DNA of 64,000 nucleotides from Chloroflexota bacterium (GCA_024224815.1 JAAENC010001036.1:32618-96617), one strand, 5' to 3'. Positions 35,049-45,337 are shown, counted from the stretch's first letter. Notes: a model not told the origin generated them from the sequence alone. Numbers and translations: made by a program.

Positions 35049-36716
35049 ATGACAACAAATAGTGAACTCACTACCCCAAAGGGAAGAACGATTGGCAGAG
35101 GGATTAACTGGAAGTTGTTTATGCAGGATAATCTCACCGGTTCCTGGATGCAAACGATTACTGTGTTGTTTCTGGCACTCGTTACAGGTTTCTTTGCTTA
35201 TGGAAGATACGAAGCATTACCTATAGCGACGCTTGTTGTGCTAGGTGCTTGGGTACTTGGCATTGTGGCTGTTGTGATTGGAGAATTATTTCATAAACAC
35301 ACCTCCCTTAGCCGATGGCTAAAAGAGAATTTGCTCAACTCTTTCTCAAATAGCTTGCTTACCTTATTTATTGCCTTGGTGCTTGTTTCTGCAATCAATG
35401 GCATATGGCAGTGGGGCTATGTCAATGCCAATTTCAATCCAGCAGAAACTACTCCCGAATTTCGTTCTGATAATGGCGCTACCTGGGGTGTGCTATGGGG
35501 TGCTCGTAAGCTCCTCATGACAGGCTGGCTAGAGCCAGTGCATTCATGGCGTGTGTGGTTGTCACTGGGCTTTATTTTGACGATGTGGGCTCTTACTTAC
35601 GTCACATCTCGCCCTGCGCTGAAAGAAAAACTCCGCACAGTTCGTAAGGTGCTAAACGGTTTTTGGTTGTTATCTCCTGTAGTTCTATATATTTTCTTTG
35701 CAGGTGTCCCGGCAGGAGAATATAATATAAGAGGGATTATAATTGGGGTTTGTGTCTTAGTGGCAATCTACGCTTTGCTATGGTCCCAAAAGGTAATTCC
35801 CTTTAATTGGAGTAGCATCGTAACAACGGCTTTTGCTTGGCCCCTTTTATACACAATTTGGTGGTTCATCGGTAACAGTGGACAATTTTCCCCCATTGAC
35901 CCAGACAAATGGGGCGGGCTGATGCTGACTTTGATTATCGCTAGTTCAGTAATTGTGCTGGCATTTCCGCTTGGGATGGTTCTAGCATTGGCACGGCGTA
36001 GCGAAGTTTTCGGTATTCCAGCCTGGCTTATTTGGCCCGTTGCTGTTGCGACTACACTCTGGGGTTTTACAACGACACCAGAATTATTGGCAACATCTCG
36101 GAATTTAGTAGAGCAGATTATGTCTTTTTGGCCCCTGCTAATTCTGGCGATCGCCTATATGATCCATCAAGTCTTCAACGGAAATATAGTTGCTGGTGCT
36201 GGTACAACCTTTATTGAGCTAATTCGCAGTGTTCCGCTGATCACTCTTCTCTTCATGGGTATTGTGATGGCACCCTTCTTCTCTGGAGAGGGGGTCAGTA
36301 TTCCCAAGCCTTGGCTTGTTATTGTGGGCTATACCCTCTTTTCCTCAGCCTATATGGCTGAAGCAATCCGTGGTGGCTTACAAGCTATTCCTAAGGGCCA
36401 GTACGAAGCATCTGATGCGCTGGGGTTCAATGGTTCCCAGAAAATGAGATTCATCATTCTCCCCCAGGCGTTGCGAATCGTTATCCCCGCCATCGTTGGA
36501 CAATTCATCGGTGCCTTCAAATCATCTTCGCTGGTATCTATTGTAGGTTTATTCGACTTCTTGGGTATCAACCGATCAATTGTATCTAACCCTGACTGGC
36601 TAGGACTGCGTTTAGAGTTATATGTCTTTATGGCGGTTATATACTTTACCGGGAGTTCAGTAATGTCGGCTTATAGCCGTAAATTAGAAGCGCAATTAGG
36701 TCTCGGTGACCGATAA
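35049..36716 (+). CDS. amino acid ABC transporter permease (AapM-like)
   Basis: 555 residues with an unusual number of helices: about six before the canonical permease region at residues 295-545, which has LMLTLIIASSVIVLAFPLGMV, FIELIRSVPLITLLFMGIVM and YMAEAIRGGLQAIPKGQYEASDALG. It is longer than typical AapM (about 400). It forms a heterodimer with the first permease; the stop-to-start gap between them is two bases. Confidence 0.9.
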   Translation: MTTNSELTTPKGRTIGRGINWKLFMQDNLTGSWMQTITVLFLALVTGFFAYGRYEALPIATLVVLGAWVLGIVAVVIGELFHKHTSLSRWLKENLLNSFSNSLLTLFIALVLVSAINGIWQWGYVNANFNPAETTPEFRSDNGATWGVLWGARKLLMTGWLEPVHSWRVWLSLGFILTMWALTYVTSRPALKEKLRTVRKVLNGFWLLSPVVLYIFFAGVPAGEYNIRGIIIGVCVLVAIYALLWSQKVIPFNWSSIVTTAFAWPLLYTIWWFIGNSGQFSPIDPDKWGGLMLTLIIASSVIVLAFPLGMVLALARRSEVFGIPAWLIWPVAVATTLWGFTTTPELLATSRNLVEQIMSFWPLLILAIAYMIHQVFNGNIVAGAGTTFIELIRSVPLITLLFMGIVMAPFFSGEGVSIPKPWLVIVGYTLFSSAYMAEAIRGGLQAIPKGQYEASDALGFNGSQKMRFIILPQALRIVIPAIVGQFIGAFKSSSLVSIVGLFDFLGINRSIVSNPDWLGLRLELYVFMAVIYFTGSSVMSAYSRKLEAQLGLGDR

Positions 36717-36792
36717 CTTGTCGATAATTTGTAAATAAAATAGCTCAGGCGCCTGTTTTTGTGGGCATCTGACGTAAAGGAGAAATATAATC

Positions 36793-37560
36793 ATGGAATT
36801 TGAAGGTCCTGCCCAAAGTTTTGTTGATGAAATCATCATTGCGGAAAATGTACATAAATGGTTTGGTGAATTTGAGGCATTGCGTGGAGTTAGCCTTAGA
36901 GTAAAACCAGGTGAAGTGATTGTTATCCTCGGTCCCTCAGGATCGGGTAAATCTACCTTCATTCGTTGCCTCAATCGTTTGGAAGAACATCAGGAAGGTC
37001 GCATTATCATGGATGGTATTGAGCTATCCCATGATATTCGCAATATCCAGGAAGTTCGCCGTGAGGTGGGGATGGTTTTCCAGCAATTCAACCTCTTCCC
37101 ACATTTGACCGTTTTAGATAACATCACCCTTGCTCCGATTAACGTCCGCAAGTGGACGCGCGATCATGCTGAAGAAATTGCCATGAAATGGCTGACGCGT
37201 GTTGGTATTCCTGAACAGGCTGGTAAATACCCCGGTCAACTTTCTGGTGGTCAACAACAGCGTGTAGCCATTGCTCGTACGTTGAGCATGCAACCGAAAA
37301 TCCTACTCTTTGACGAGCCGACATCTGCTCTTGACCCTGAAATGATCAAGGAAGTATTAGATGTAATGCGCGACCTAGCAAAGAGTGGTTATACTATTTT
37401 GGCGGTTACCCATGAAATGGGCTTTGCCCGCGAAGTTGCAGACCGCATTATCTTCATGGATGCTGGGAAAATCGTTGAGGTGAATACTCCGGAAGAATTC
37501 TACAACAATCCTAAAGAAGAACGCACTAAATTGTTCTTGAACCAGATTTTGCAACACTAA
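36793..37560 (+). CDS. amino acid ABC transporter ATP-binding protein (AapP/GlnQ-like)
   Basis: 255 residues with Walker [12 protein letters not shown]-loop [16 protein letters not shown], signature [13 protein letters not shown], Walker [14 protein letters not shown] and the switch His in AVTHEMGFA. It energises the importer formed with the two permeases. A 76-base gap separates it from the second permease, with a GGAGAAA ribosome site before the ATG. Closest in pattern to GlnQ/AapP. Confidence 0.97.
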   Translation: MEFEGPAQSFVDEIIIAENVHKWFGEFEALRGVSLRVKPGEVIVILGPSGSGKSTFIRCLNRLEEHQEGRIIMDGIELSHDIRNIQEVRREVGMVFQQFNLFPHLTVLDNITLAPINVRKWTRDHAEEIAMKWLTRVGIPEQAGKYPGQLSGGQQQRVAIARTLSMQPKILLFDEPTSALDPEMIKEVLDVMRDLAKSGYTILAVTHEMGFAREVADRIIFMDAGKIVEVNTPEEFYNNPKEERTKLFLNQILQH

Positions 37561-37576
37561 AAGAAAGATAGTAGCT

Positions 37577-37611
37577 AAAAAAGGCAATCCGCAAGGGATT
37601 GCCTTTTTTTT
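37577..37611 (+). terminator. terminator of the amino acid ABC operon
   Basis: AAAAAAGGCAATCC pairs with GGATTGCCTTTTTT and ends in a T-run, 17 bases after the ATPase stop. Confidence 0.92.
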
Positions 37612-37854
37612 ACTCATTAGGCAAGGTGTTGTCGATGAAAAGCCGCATTGCGCTTAAATGAGCCCTCAAAGAACATCTTTCCAAAGTAGACACGATGCTG
37701 CTCACGCTGAGAAAGAGCTTGGGTGTAACCCAAGTCCAAATCATGTGCGAAGCGGTTTTATATCTCCCTAAAATTAATTCCTTTCAGCCATCACCCTAGG
37801 CAATTTTTTCGTGCATAATAGAGATATAAAAATCAAGATACTAAGGAGCGCGAA

Positions 37855-39405
37855 ATGAATAGTAATAAATTCTTCTTGGTGGTGATCTTTTTCTCAACTC
37901 TTATTTTTAGTGCTTGTAGCAGTGAGACCTTTGTAGGCTCTGGCAATATCATTACCGAAAATCGGGAAGTCAGTGATTTTGATCGGGTAACTCTCTCAGG
38001 CGTTGGGGATCTAATCATCATACAAGGTGATGAAGAATCTCTTAGCCTAAGTACTGATGACAATATCATTTCACATGTCCGAAGCGAAGTGGAGAATAAT
38101 ACGCTCATTCTGGGATTCGATGCACAAGCCGAGGAGGTGGGATATAAGCCCACAGACGGCGTTAAGTTTAGATTGGTAGTTACAGACCTTAACAGAGTGG
38201 ACTTTTTAGGGATTGGAGATATCGTTATTCGTGAGTTTGAGACCGAAAAATTACTTATTAATATTTCAGGCTCTGGGGATATTGAAGTCTCTTCACTGAG
38301 AGCAGATAATCTAATTGTTCATCAAAGTGATTCAAGGACAGTATTCCTTTCTGGGCGAGTAAAAAAGCAGGAAGTAAACCATAATGGTTCGGGCAGTTAT
38401 CATGCAGAAGATCTTATGAGCCAAAGAGCGGTTATCAATCTAAGTGGAGCTGGGGGAGCGACGGTCTGGGCTGTGGAAACGCTTGATGTTGATATCTCAG
38501 GGTTTGGCAATGTTATCTATTATGGCAATCCGCGCATTATTCAAAATCTTTCCGGAATGGGGAAGTTAGTCAGCACAATCTTTTTTGATGAGCAAAATAC
38601 CCCTATGGCATTGGTGCGTGCTGGTACTTTTGAAATGGGAAGCAATGATGGCGATGCCGATGAAAAGCCGGTTCATACCGTTATGGTGGACGAATTTTAT
38701 ATGGATGTATACGAAATCACCAATAGCCAATATGCTGTCTGCGCTGATTTGGGAATTTGCGATCCTATTATAGATACTACGGCATTTGAAAGCTCGTATA
38801 CTCGCAGTGTTTATTATGGAAATCCAGAATTTGCTGATTATCCGGCTATTTATGCTAATTGGGATGAAGCCCAAAAATTCTGTGAATGGCGTGGTGCACG
38901 CTTACCAACAGAAGCAGAATGGGAAAAGGCTGCTCGAGGAGCCTTAGAAGGAAAAACTTACCCTTGGGGAGATGATGCTCCTGTTTGTGAAAATGGGGCT
39001 AGAAATGGAGCCAGGTTTGATGATGGTGGGGCTTGTAATAATAGCGACACAGAAAAAGTGGGCAGTTATAAACCCAATGGCTATGGACTTTATGATATGG
39101 TTGGAAATGTTTCAGAGTGGGTAAGCGATATTTACGATGAAAATTATTACGCTAACTCACCGACTGATAACCCCCAAGGCCCGGAAGGTGACCGCTTCGC
39201 TGTTGTTCGAGGTGGGTCTTGGAATACAAGTGTCAACCGCTTGCGGATTTCTAACCGCCTTTTCAACCCTATTAATGGTTATGCTCTCAACATCGGCTTT
39301 CGCTGTGTTCGCACGGATACATCCCCTCTGCCACCTCCGACAAAACCCCCCTCTGATGGTATGCATGGCTCATCTCCATTGAAAGACTATTTGTCGCTCC
39401 GATAG
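37855..39405 (+). CDS. lipoprotein with DUF2807 and SUMF1/FGE-like domains
   Basis: 516 residues. A lipoprotein signal ends FSAC with Cys21. Residues about 32-245 form a head-GIN (DUF2807) beta-helix with repeated ISGSGDI, LSGAGGA and ISGFGNV motifs. Residues about 250-495 are a formylglycine-generating-enzyme-like domain (FEMGSNDGDADEKPVH, RLPTEAEWEKAARG, YPWGDD, YDMVGNVSEWVSD, GFRCVR). The cysteine pair used by active FGE enzymes is not visible before GFRCVR, so it may bind rather than modify. A short Pro-rich tail follows. Confidence 0.85.
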   Translation: MNSNKFFLVVIFFSTLIFSACSSETFVGSGNIITENREVSDFDRVTLSGVGDLIIIQGDEESLSLSTDDNIISHVRSEVENNTLILGFDAQAEEVGYKPTDGVKFRLVVTDLNRVDFLGIGDIVIREFETEKLLINISGSGDIEVSSLRADNLIVHQSDSRTVFLSGRVKKQEVNHNGSGSYHAEDLMSQRAVINLSGAGGATVWAVETLDVDISGFGNVIYYGNPRIIQNLSGMGKLVSTIFFDEQNTPMALVRAGTFEMGSNDGDADEKPVHTVMVDEFYMDVYEITNSQYAVCADLGICDPIIDTTAFESSYTRSVYYGNPEFADYPAIYANWDEAQKFCEWRGARLPTEAEWEKAARGALEGKTYPWGDDAPVCENGARNGARFDDGGACNNSDTEKVGSYKPNGYGLYDMVGNVSEWVSDIYDENYYANSPTDNPQGPEGDRFAVVRGGSWNTSVNRLRISNRLFNPINGYALNIGFRCVRTDTSPLPPPTKPPSDGMHGSSPLKDYLSLR

Positions 39406-39446
39406 CAGAAGCAGAGTACAGTGCCTATTTTTATGAAAGAAGATGA

Positions 39447-40403
39447 CTATATTTTTTCACGTTCTAAAATTCCGCTTGTGCATCCGATCGCGCCCGCAGC
39501 TTTGCGCAGTTCATCCATCTCCACTGCATGGCAGGTGATACCAAGATTCTCGTAAAAATCTTGTGCAACGGGATTTCCGCCGACCATCAGGATTTTGTAT
39601 GGAGCCAGGGTAACGAAATTTAGCGCGGCGGTATAACTTGCGCTATTCTTTTCATCGGGGAGATAGAGGACACGCATACCGCGCGCCTTGAGGGCATCTA
39701 CGCCACGATGGGCAAAGCGATAGCCTCTGGCAATGGCGAGATCGCTGCTTATAATGCGCAGGACTCCCATTAGATGCATCGTGCCGACCGGAAGATCGAC
39801 CTGAACAACTTCCACGCCCATTTCGTTTAACGTGCTGGAAACTTGTGCCACGCCCTCGTCATTGGTGCGCAAACCGCGTCCGATAATGACAGTTTTCGGA
39901 TTAATCCACATCGCATCTGCGCCTTCAAATGTTCCCTTGCCTCGTACACTTCGAATAATGGGGATACCCAATTCTGCCAATCGCCGTGCCACCCAACGCT
40001 CCTCCCCCGCCCGAACAGTGGATGCAGGACGTGCCAAAATTGCACCTTCAGGAGTCATAAAGACCAAATCAGCAACAAATATCTGATTTGGCGAAGCCTC
40101 CCCCTCTGGTTCAACATAATGCACTTTTACACCTGCATTTCGATAAGCATCTGCCATTGCATCATGTTGGGCTTGAGCCTTTCCAATATCTATAGGTGCC
40201 AGCATTTGCATTTCATTGGGATTATCAGAAGTAGCCAACTCCTTATCGGGGCGATGTAAAAGCACAGCCTTAAGCCGTGACCATTCTGTGGAGATGCCAC
40301 ATTTTCCCCAGATACTGCCTATTTCCTCATTAAGACCTGCTGTGCGTGGAGACCAGCCTGCGCCGCCATAAGCAGCAGCATTGAACAGATCGTTGTTTGT
40401 CAT
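39447..40403 (-). CDS. amidinotransferase/arginine deiminase superfamily enzyme (DDAH-like)
   Basis: 318 residues of the guanidino-group modifying superfamily. Visible motifs: SPNQIFVADLVFM, GTFEGADAMWI, GTMHLMGVL with the catalytic His, and GAIGCTSGILE with the nucleophilic Cys near the C-terminus. Relatives hydrolyse dimethylarginine, arginine or agmatine, or transfer amidino groups; I cannot decide which. It lies at the end of the minus-strand cluster with RtcB, about 140 bases after the preceding lipoprotein gene. Confidence 0.8.
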   Translation of the reverse strand: MTNNDLFNAAAYGGAGWSPRTAGLNEEIGSIWGKCGISTEWSRLKAVLLHRPDKELATSDNPNEMQMLAPIDIGKAQAQHDAMADAYRNAGVKVHYVEPEGEASPNQIFVADLVFMTPEGAILARPASTVRAGEERWVARRLAELGIPIIRSVRGKGTFEGADAMWINPKTVIIGRGLRTNDEGVAQVSSTLNEMGVEVVQVDLPVGTMHLMGVLRIISSDLAIARGYRFAHRGVDALKARGMRVLYLPDEKNSASYTAALNFVTLAPYKILMVGGNPVAQDFYENLGITCHAVEMDELRKAAGAIGCTSGILEREKI

Positions 40404-40434
40404 ATTATGTACCTCTTTATAAAGTTGAAAGAGA

Positions 40435-40535
40435 CCTGTCAGGTTTTCGGAGAAGTCTTTTGAGATAAAACCTTCTTGAAAACTGCAAGCTTCTACTCTA
40501 AAATTCTCTGCTTAAAATCTGACAGGTCTTCCTCG
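40435..40535. repeat. inverted CTGTCAG-type repeat
   Basis: GACCTGTCAGGTTTTC near 40434 is mirrored by AATCTGACAGGTC near 40528. The same word forms the terminator at 59812-59845. Confidence 0.5.
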
Positions 40536-40541
40536 GATTCA

Positions 40542-41021
40542 CTAGAAATCGAAATTTCCTACTCTACCTCCATTGACCCAAACCCAATAACTACCAGCGG
40601 GGTAAGAGCCGAGATTAACACTTATATCAAAGGCTCTTAATACTTGTTCGCAATCAATATCAGGCTCAGCAAGTGCATAAATCTCAACATTAATTATATT
40701 TTCCTCGTCTGGCGCGGGAACATAAATGCGTAATTGATGGCAGGGCGTTGGCAAATAGCCGCGAATATGCATGATAACTTCAGCGGGATCGCTGCCATCA
40801 TAAAGTAGATAGATCGAATTTGTGATCGCATTTGCGCGGTCAAGCTCGTTATCCCCTGATTTGGGTAGGTATTCTGGGGGGATTTCCTCAGTTTCGGATG
40901 TCTCTTCAATGACAAAAGTTGGTTCAAGCGTGATTTCAAAATCAGGCGTTGGGGATGCGGTATTTGCACATCCAGTTATTCCAAATACTAGAAAGGCAAG
41001 GAACAAAAGTGTTTTTTTCAT
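40542..41021 (-). CDS. putative lipoprotein
   Basis: 159 residues. The signal peptide ends in lipobox ITGC with Cys18. A Thr/Pro/Glu-rich spacer of about 45 residues precedes a globular domain containing one internal Cys pair (residues about 94 and 124). The C-terminal domain resembles extracellular beta-sandwich domains, but I name no family. It follows the dikinase by 69 bases. Confidence 0.65.
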   Translation of the reverse strand: MKKTLLFLAFLVFGITGCANTASPTPDFEITLEPTFVIEETSETEEIPPEYLPKSGDNELDRANAITNSIYLLYDGSDPAEVIMHIRGYLPTPCHQLRIYVPAPDEENIINVEIYALAEPDIDCEQVLRAFDISVNLGSYPAGSYWVWVNGGRVGNFDF

Positions 41022-41044
41022 GTTTTCTTTTCTCTCTTAAGTTG

Positions 41045-41090
41045 CGAGACACAAAGTTTTTAACTTAGCGTCTTTGCGCCTTCGCGTGAG
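41045..41090. repeat. TTTGCGCCTTCGCG wordy repeat
   Basis: The gap between lipoprotein and dikinase has TTAGCGTCTTTGCGCCTTCG and CACAAAG words. Their complements, CGCCAAGACGC and CACAAAGATTTTC, recur at 47081 and 48332. Confidence 0.55.
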
Positions 41091-43874
41091 TTATTCTTCC
41101 TCCAAAATCTCAATTACACCACTACTCCCATCCACACGAATCATCATACCGGTCTCCAATTTTTGCGTTGCTTCATGTACCCCAACCACCGCCGGGATAC
41201 CATATTCGCGCGCCACAACAGAGCCGTGTGTCATCAGACCACCGACTTCCATAACCAAGCCGCCAGCGGCCAAAAAGAGTGGTGTCCAGGCTGGGTCGGT
41301 GCCTTGGCAGACGAGAATTTCGCCAACTTGCAATTGCGTTTCGTGTGGGTCAAATACCACGCGCACTTTCCCCTCGACGATACCAGGCGAAACGGGGTCT
41401 CCAAAAATACCGCTCTCATTATCTACAGCGCGCATCCCTTCAAAGAAAGCTGTTCCATCGCTCAAGAGAACGCGCGGGAGTCGTTTGCGGCGCATTTCTC
41501 TCGCTCTTAACTCTCGCCGCGCGTTGATTTTTTCATATATCTCATCGTCAATCATTTCTTTTCTGCCAATTTCTTCCAACTCTTCTATTCGCAAGAAGAA
41601 AAGATCATCTTTTTTTGCTAGCAGATTTGCTTCAACGAGTGCTTCCCCGCTAGATAATAATCCCTCTCGGATGATGCCGAGCATTTGGATGGCGAAAAAC
41701 TTGGGCGCTTCTCTCAAACCGGCCAGCGGCCTATAGCGACTAACTGCCCAACGCACCAAACGTGATTTGAGCTTGCCACCCTTTAAATCACGGACTTTGC
41801 TCTCAAGACGTTTTCCGGCAAGTTCCGCTGCCTCAGCTCCGCGTTTGAAAACGGCATCTGGCGCAAGAGCAGGATCGGTGATCTCAAGATAACTTTGCAA
41901 GGTTTGGATGATATGGAAGGGCTCTTCTCTCCAGCGAGGACGGCCCATATCAATCTCTCCGAGGCCACGCGTCCCATAACGGGATAAAAATTCAGCTACG
42001 CTTTGCTGGGCGATGCTGGGGAGGGTATCCTGTTGATAATCGGAAGCAAGTTGAAACGCGTCTGCCCCGGTGAAGCGTTCTGCTGAAGCCTTATCTGCTC
42101 GAATTTTTTGTGCTGTCTCCCAGAGATATAAATCCATTTCTGTGGTGACGTTGTTGGGCAGACCGCGAGAGATCTCAAGATAAAGCTGTGGCTCACCGAC
42201 TTCTTTACTGAAACGTTGCAAGATGCCAAAGAAGGGAACCATGCCTGCGACAATGGCGCTGATGCCGTGCGGAACAACCATATCTGAAAAAATAAAACGA
42301 CTTTCGCCCCAGATATCTATATGTTCTTTGAAATTTTCCCAGAGATTGCCGTTGGTTTTGCTGCGCGCTTGTGTTTTGGCAATTTTGGCGTTTGTTAGGT
42401 TGCGGAAAAGTGCTGCACCATTTTCAGGTTTACGCCAATAGCGGAAGATACGTCCCCAGAAAGGGATGATGAATTTAATCTGGTTGATGATTGTGCGGAT
42501 TTTGGGGCGTTGGTGGCTGGGAGAAAATTGGGAATCGCTGAGCAGGTTTTCAAAAATTTGTCCAACGGCTGGGTCGATGGATTTTATGGCGGTTGGGTAG
42601 GCTTTGTGACCGAGTGGGTGCTTGACGATGGAGGTGACATCTATCCAGATGCGTTGGCCTGCTTCGTAGAAGGCGGTCTGGTTTTTGTGGCTGTAGTCTG
42701 CGCCAAAGGCAAGTGCAACGCCAGAAAGGACGTTTTCAAGGGTTTGCATCCCTAGAGGGCTGTATGGCTCAATAACACCTTGTACAATATGCAGCCCGAT
42801 CATGGCGCGGAGGGAATCGGGCAGATTTGGCGGCAGAGGGTAGAGGGAGGTTATAGGGCGAGATTGAAGAATATAAAGTTTTTCGTTGAGATAAGCCCAC
42901 TCTATATCTTGTGGAAAATCATATTCTTCGGCAGTCTTATGCCCAATTTCTGCAAGTTCGAGAATGACTTCATCGGGAAGGGCTTGGGCTTTAGCGTTGT
43001 CGGTATTTTCGGTATTTATGCCACCTTCGGTTTTACCACGGATGATAGTGGCTTTTGCGCCGAGGGTTTTGGAGGAAATGGAAAAGTGCATTGCATCCGC
43101 TTTTGGATGCGTTGCACTTTGGGATGATTTCGCACCCCCTGAGGGCAGCGGATCTTTCGGATGCAACGCACTCTGGATGATGTAATTATCCGGCTCAACC
43201 TGCCCACTGACGAGGGCCTCGCCGAGACCAAAAGTTGCGTCGATGACGATCTCATCTCTTTTGCCAGTGAGCGGATTTGCTGTGAACATCACGCCCGAAA
43301 CTTCGGCTTCGACCATTTTTTGGACGACGACAGCGAGACTCACATCCTCTTGCGGGATTTCGTTTCGGGCGCGATAGCCAATGGCACGGGCTGTCCAGAG
43401 CGAAGACCAGCATTGGATGACAGATTTAGTTAATGACTCTGCGTCGATGATATTCAGGAAGGTATCCTGTTGACCGGCGAAAGACATTTCGGGGAGGTCT
43501 TCTGCTGTGGCCGAGGAGCGGACGGCGACAGGCGGGGCGCCGATAAAGCCGTAGGCGATGAAGAGGGTGTCGCTTAATCTTTTTGAAAGGGGAGCAAGCC
43601 CAAATTGAGAGCGAATCCCTTTAGATGCTCTTTGGAGCGCGATAGGGTCGTTAAAATCGAGATTGTCTAAAGCCTCATGAATGACTGCATCCAGTTTATG
43701 CTCTGCAACAAAGTTTTTATAGGATTCTGTGGGGATTAAAAAACCGCTCGGGACATTAAATCCAGCTCGTGCCAAGCGAGCAAGATTGGCTCCCTTGCCG
43801 CCGACTTTTTCAAGAGTGGCTTCGGGTGATTCGAGGGGCAGAAAGGGTTGAGGGAGGGGAGCGGGAGAGACCAT
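41091..43874 (-). CDS. PEP-synthase-like dikinase with rifampin-phosphotransferase domain order
   Basis: 927 residues. The ATP-grasp domain (PPDK_N) is at residues 1-350: LEKVGGKGANLARLARAGF, AVRSSATAEDLPEMSFAGQ, GYRARNEIP, VSGVMFTANPLTG, DIEWAYLNEKLYILQSRP. A long central region is unlike PpsA. The swivelling His domain is at the very C-terminus, with His883 in GLMTHGSVVAREYGIPAVVG. There is no PEP-binding barrel after it. This order is that of rifampin phosphotransferase, so the acceptor may not be pyruvate. Residues about 234-264 are encoded by a repeat insertion. It starts three bases after the rtcB stop. Confidence 0.85.
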   Translation of the reverse strand: MVSPAPLPQPFLPLESPEATLEKVGGKGANLARLARAGFNVPSGFLIPTESYKNFVAEHKLDAVIHEALDNLDFNDPIALQRASKGIRSQFGLAPLSKRLSDTLFIAYGFIGAPPVAVRSSATAEDLPEMSFAGQQDTFLNIIDAESLTKSVIQCWSSLWTARAIGYRARNEIPQEDVSLAVVVQKMVEAEVSGVMFTANPLTGKRDEIVIDATFGLGEALVSGQVEPDNYIIQSALHPKDPLPSGGAKSSQSATHPKADAMHFSISSKTLGAKATIIRGKTEGGINTENTDNAKAQALPDEVILELAEIGHKTAEEYDFPQDIEWAYLNEKLYILQSRPITSLYPLPPNLPDSLRAMIGLHIVQGVIEPYSPLGMQTLENVLSGVALAFGADYSHKNQTAFYEAGQRIWIDVTSIVKHPLGHKAYPTAIKSIDPAVGQIFENLLSDSQFSPSHQRPKIRTIINQIKFIIPFWGRIFRYWRKPENGAALFRNLTNAKIAKTQARSKTNGNLWENFKEHIDIWGESRFIFSDMVVPHGISAIVAGMVPFFGILQRFSKEVGEPQLYLEISRGLPNNVTTEMDLYLWETAQKIRADKASAERFTGADAFQLASDYQQDTLPSIAQQSVAEFLSRYGTRGLGEIDMGRPRWREEPFHIIQTLQSYLEITDPALAPDAVFKRGAEAAELAGKRLESKVRDLKGGKLKSRLVRWAVSRYRPLAGLREAPKFFAIQMLGIIREGLLSSGEALVEANLLAKKDDLFFLRIEELEEIGRKEMIDDEIYEKINARRELRAREMRRKRLPRVLLSDGTAFFEGMRAVDNESGIFGDPVSPGIVEGKVRVVFDPHETQLQVGEILVCQGTDPAWTPLFLAAGGLVMEVGGLMTHGSVVAREYGIPAVVGVHEATQKLETGMMIRVDGSSGVIEILEEE
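43083..43185 (-). repeat. palindromic repeat inserted in frame within the dikinase gene
   Basis: AAAGTGCATTGCATCC (43083-43098) is mirrored with two mismatches at 43105-43120 around a 6-base loop. A 24-base block starting GGATGC at 43105 recurs imperfectly at 43159-43185. The stretch is translated as about 30 residues in a surface loop of the ATP-grasp domain where relatives have only a few. Confidence 0.7.
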
Positions 43875-43877
43875 ATT

Positions 43878-45329
43878 TTATCCTTTTATGACGGCCAAAG
43901 GTTTCAGACGCGCAACTTTGCGAGCGATGCCTGCTTGTGAAACGGTTTCAACGACGGCGTTGACATCTTTATAGGCATCAGGAGCTTCTTCGGCGAGACC
44001 TTTCATTGAGCCAGCGCGGATGTGGATGCCCCTATCGCCAAGCTCATGACGTAAAATATCGCCGCGAAATTCTTTTTTGGCTTTCGAGCGAGACATCATC
44101 CGTCCCGCACCATGACAGGATGAACCGAAAGAGCGCATCATGCTATCTTGCGTACCAACCAGCACCCATGAGGATGTGCCCATACTGCCTGGAACAAGCA
44201 CGGGCTGCCCGATTTTCTGATATTCGGGGGGCAAACCGGGCGCGCCGGGGCCGAATGCCCGCGTTGCCCCTTTGCGATGGACGCAGACTTTGATCTTTTC
44301 CCCTTTAATTTCATGCACTTCGATCTTGCCCATATTGTGGGTGATATCGTAAACCTGATGAAGATGCCAGTTTTTGCTTTTTCCGGCGAAAGTTTCTTCA
44401 AAAGCGCGTCGTGTGGCATGTGCCAAAAGCTGTCTGTTTACAAAGGCGAAATTTGCGGCAGAACGCATTGCACCGAGATAGGCTGTGCCTTCGGGTGAAT
44501 CCATTGGCGCGCAGACCAGTTCACGGTCGGGGAGTTGGATATTATAGCGTCGTACGGCCCCTTGAAATTCTCGCACATAATCAGTACAAACTTGGTGTCC
44601 CAGCCCGCGAGAGCCGGTGTGAATTTGTACTGCAAGATTCCCCTTTTGCAATCCCATAATGGATGCTGCGTCTTCATCGTAGATTTCTTGAACGATATCT
44701 ACTTCGATAAAATGATTACCAGCCCCCAAAGAACCGAGTTGGGTTCGCCCCCGGTTTTTGGCCCGCTTGCTGACCTTACGCGGATCGGCGCCCTTAAAGG
44801 CCCCGCCCTCTTCGGTACGGGCGAGATCAGCCTTGGTTGCATAGCCATTTTTTAGGGCCCATTTTGTTCCATCTTTTAACAATCGCTCTAATTCGGGGAT
44901 AGAAACCTTCACTATCCCGTCTTTTCCCACGCCGCTGGGACAATATTGATTTAGTCGTGTAGCGAGCATATCGAGATGGGGCTTTGCACTCTCAGCTTCA
45001 ATTTGTGATCCCAGCAGACGCACGCCACAGTTGATATCGTATCCAATTGCTCCAGGTGAAACTACGCCTTGCGGAAATTCTGTTGCAGCTACACCACCGA
45101 TGGGAAAACCATAACCCTGATGCATATCGGGCATCACTGTTACCGCGCCGACCAAGCCGGGCAGCGTGGTCGCATTCACGGCCTGCTCCAGAGATTTATC
45201 GCTCAAAACATGGTCGAGTAATTCGCGGGTGGCAAAGATGCGCACGGGTCCGCGCATATCTGAGCGAAATGATTGCGGGATCTCCCACTCTGTTTCACTG
45301 ATTTGGGTTAGGTCGTTAAAAGTAATCAT
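43878..45329 (-). CDS. rtcB: RNA-splicing ligase RtcB
   Basis: 483 residues. RtcB joins RNA 2',3'-cyclic-phosphate or 3'-phosphate ends to 5'-hydroxyl ends with GTP and Mn2+. Visible are GYDINCGVR with metal-binding Asp98 and Cys101, [19 protein letters not shown], and the guanylylated His406 in [15 protein letters not shown]. It is the usual length and has no intein. Archease is encoded just upstream and a dikinase directly downstream, giving an operon with an RNA repair core. Confidence 0.97.
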   Translation of the reverse strand: MITFNDLTQISETEWEIPQSFRSDMRGPVRIFATRELLDHVLSDKSLEQAVNATTLPGLVGAVTVMPDMHQGYGFPIGGVAATEFPQGVVSPGAIGYDINCGVRLLGSQIEAESAKPHLDMLATRLNQYCPSGVGKDGIVKVSIPELERLLKDGTKWALKNGYATKADLARTEEGGAFKGADPRKVSKRAKNRGRTQLGSLGAGNHFIEVDIVQEIYDEDAASIMGLQKGNLAVQIHTGSRGLGHQVCTDYVREFQGAVRRYNIQLPDRELVCAPMDSPEGTAYLGAMRSAANFAFVNRQLLAHATRRAFEETFAGKSKNWHLHQVYDITHNMGKIEVHEIKGEKIKVCVHRKGATRAFGPGAPGLPPEYQKIGQPVLVPGSMGTSSWVLVGTQDSMMRSFGSSCHGAGRMMSRSKAKKEFRGDILRHELGDRGIHIRAGSMKGLAEEAPDAYKDVNAVVETVSQAGIARKVARLKPLAVIKG

Positions 45330-45337
45330 GGTTTTCC

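Noticed and set aside
41091-43874. Ordinary phosphoenolpyruvate synthase
   Set aside because: The C-terminal PEP/pyruvate barrel that PpsA has after its His domain is missing; here the His domain ends the protein.
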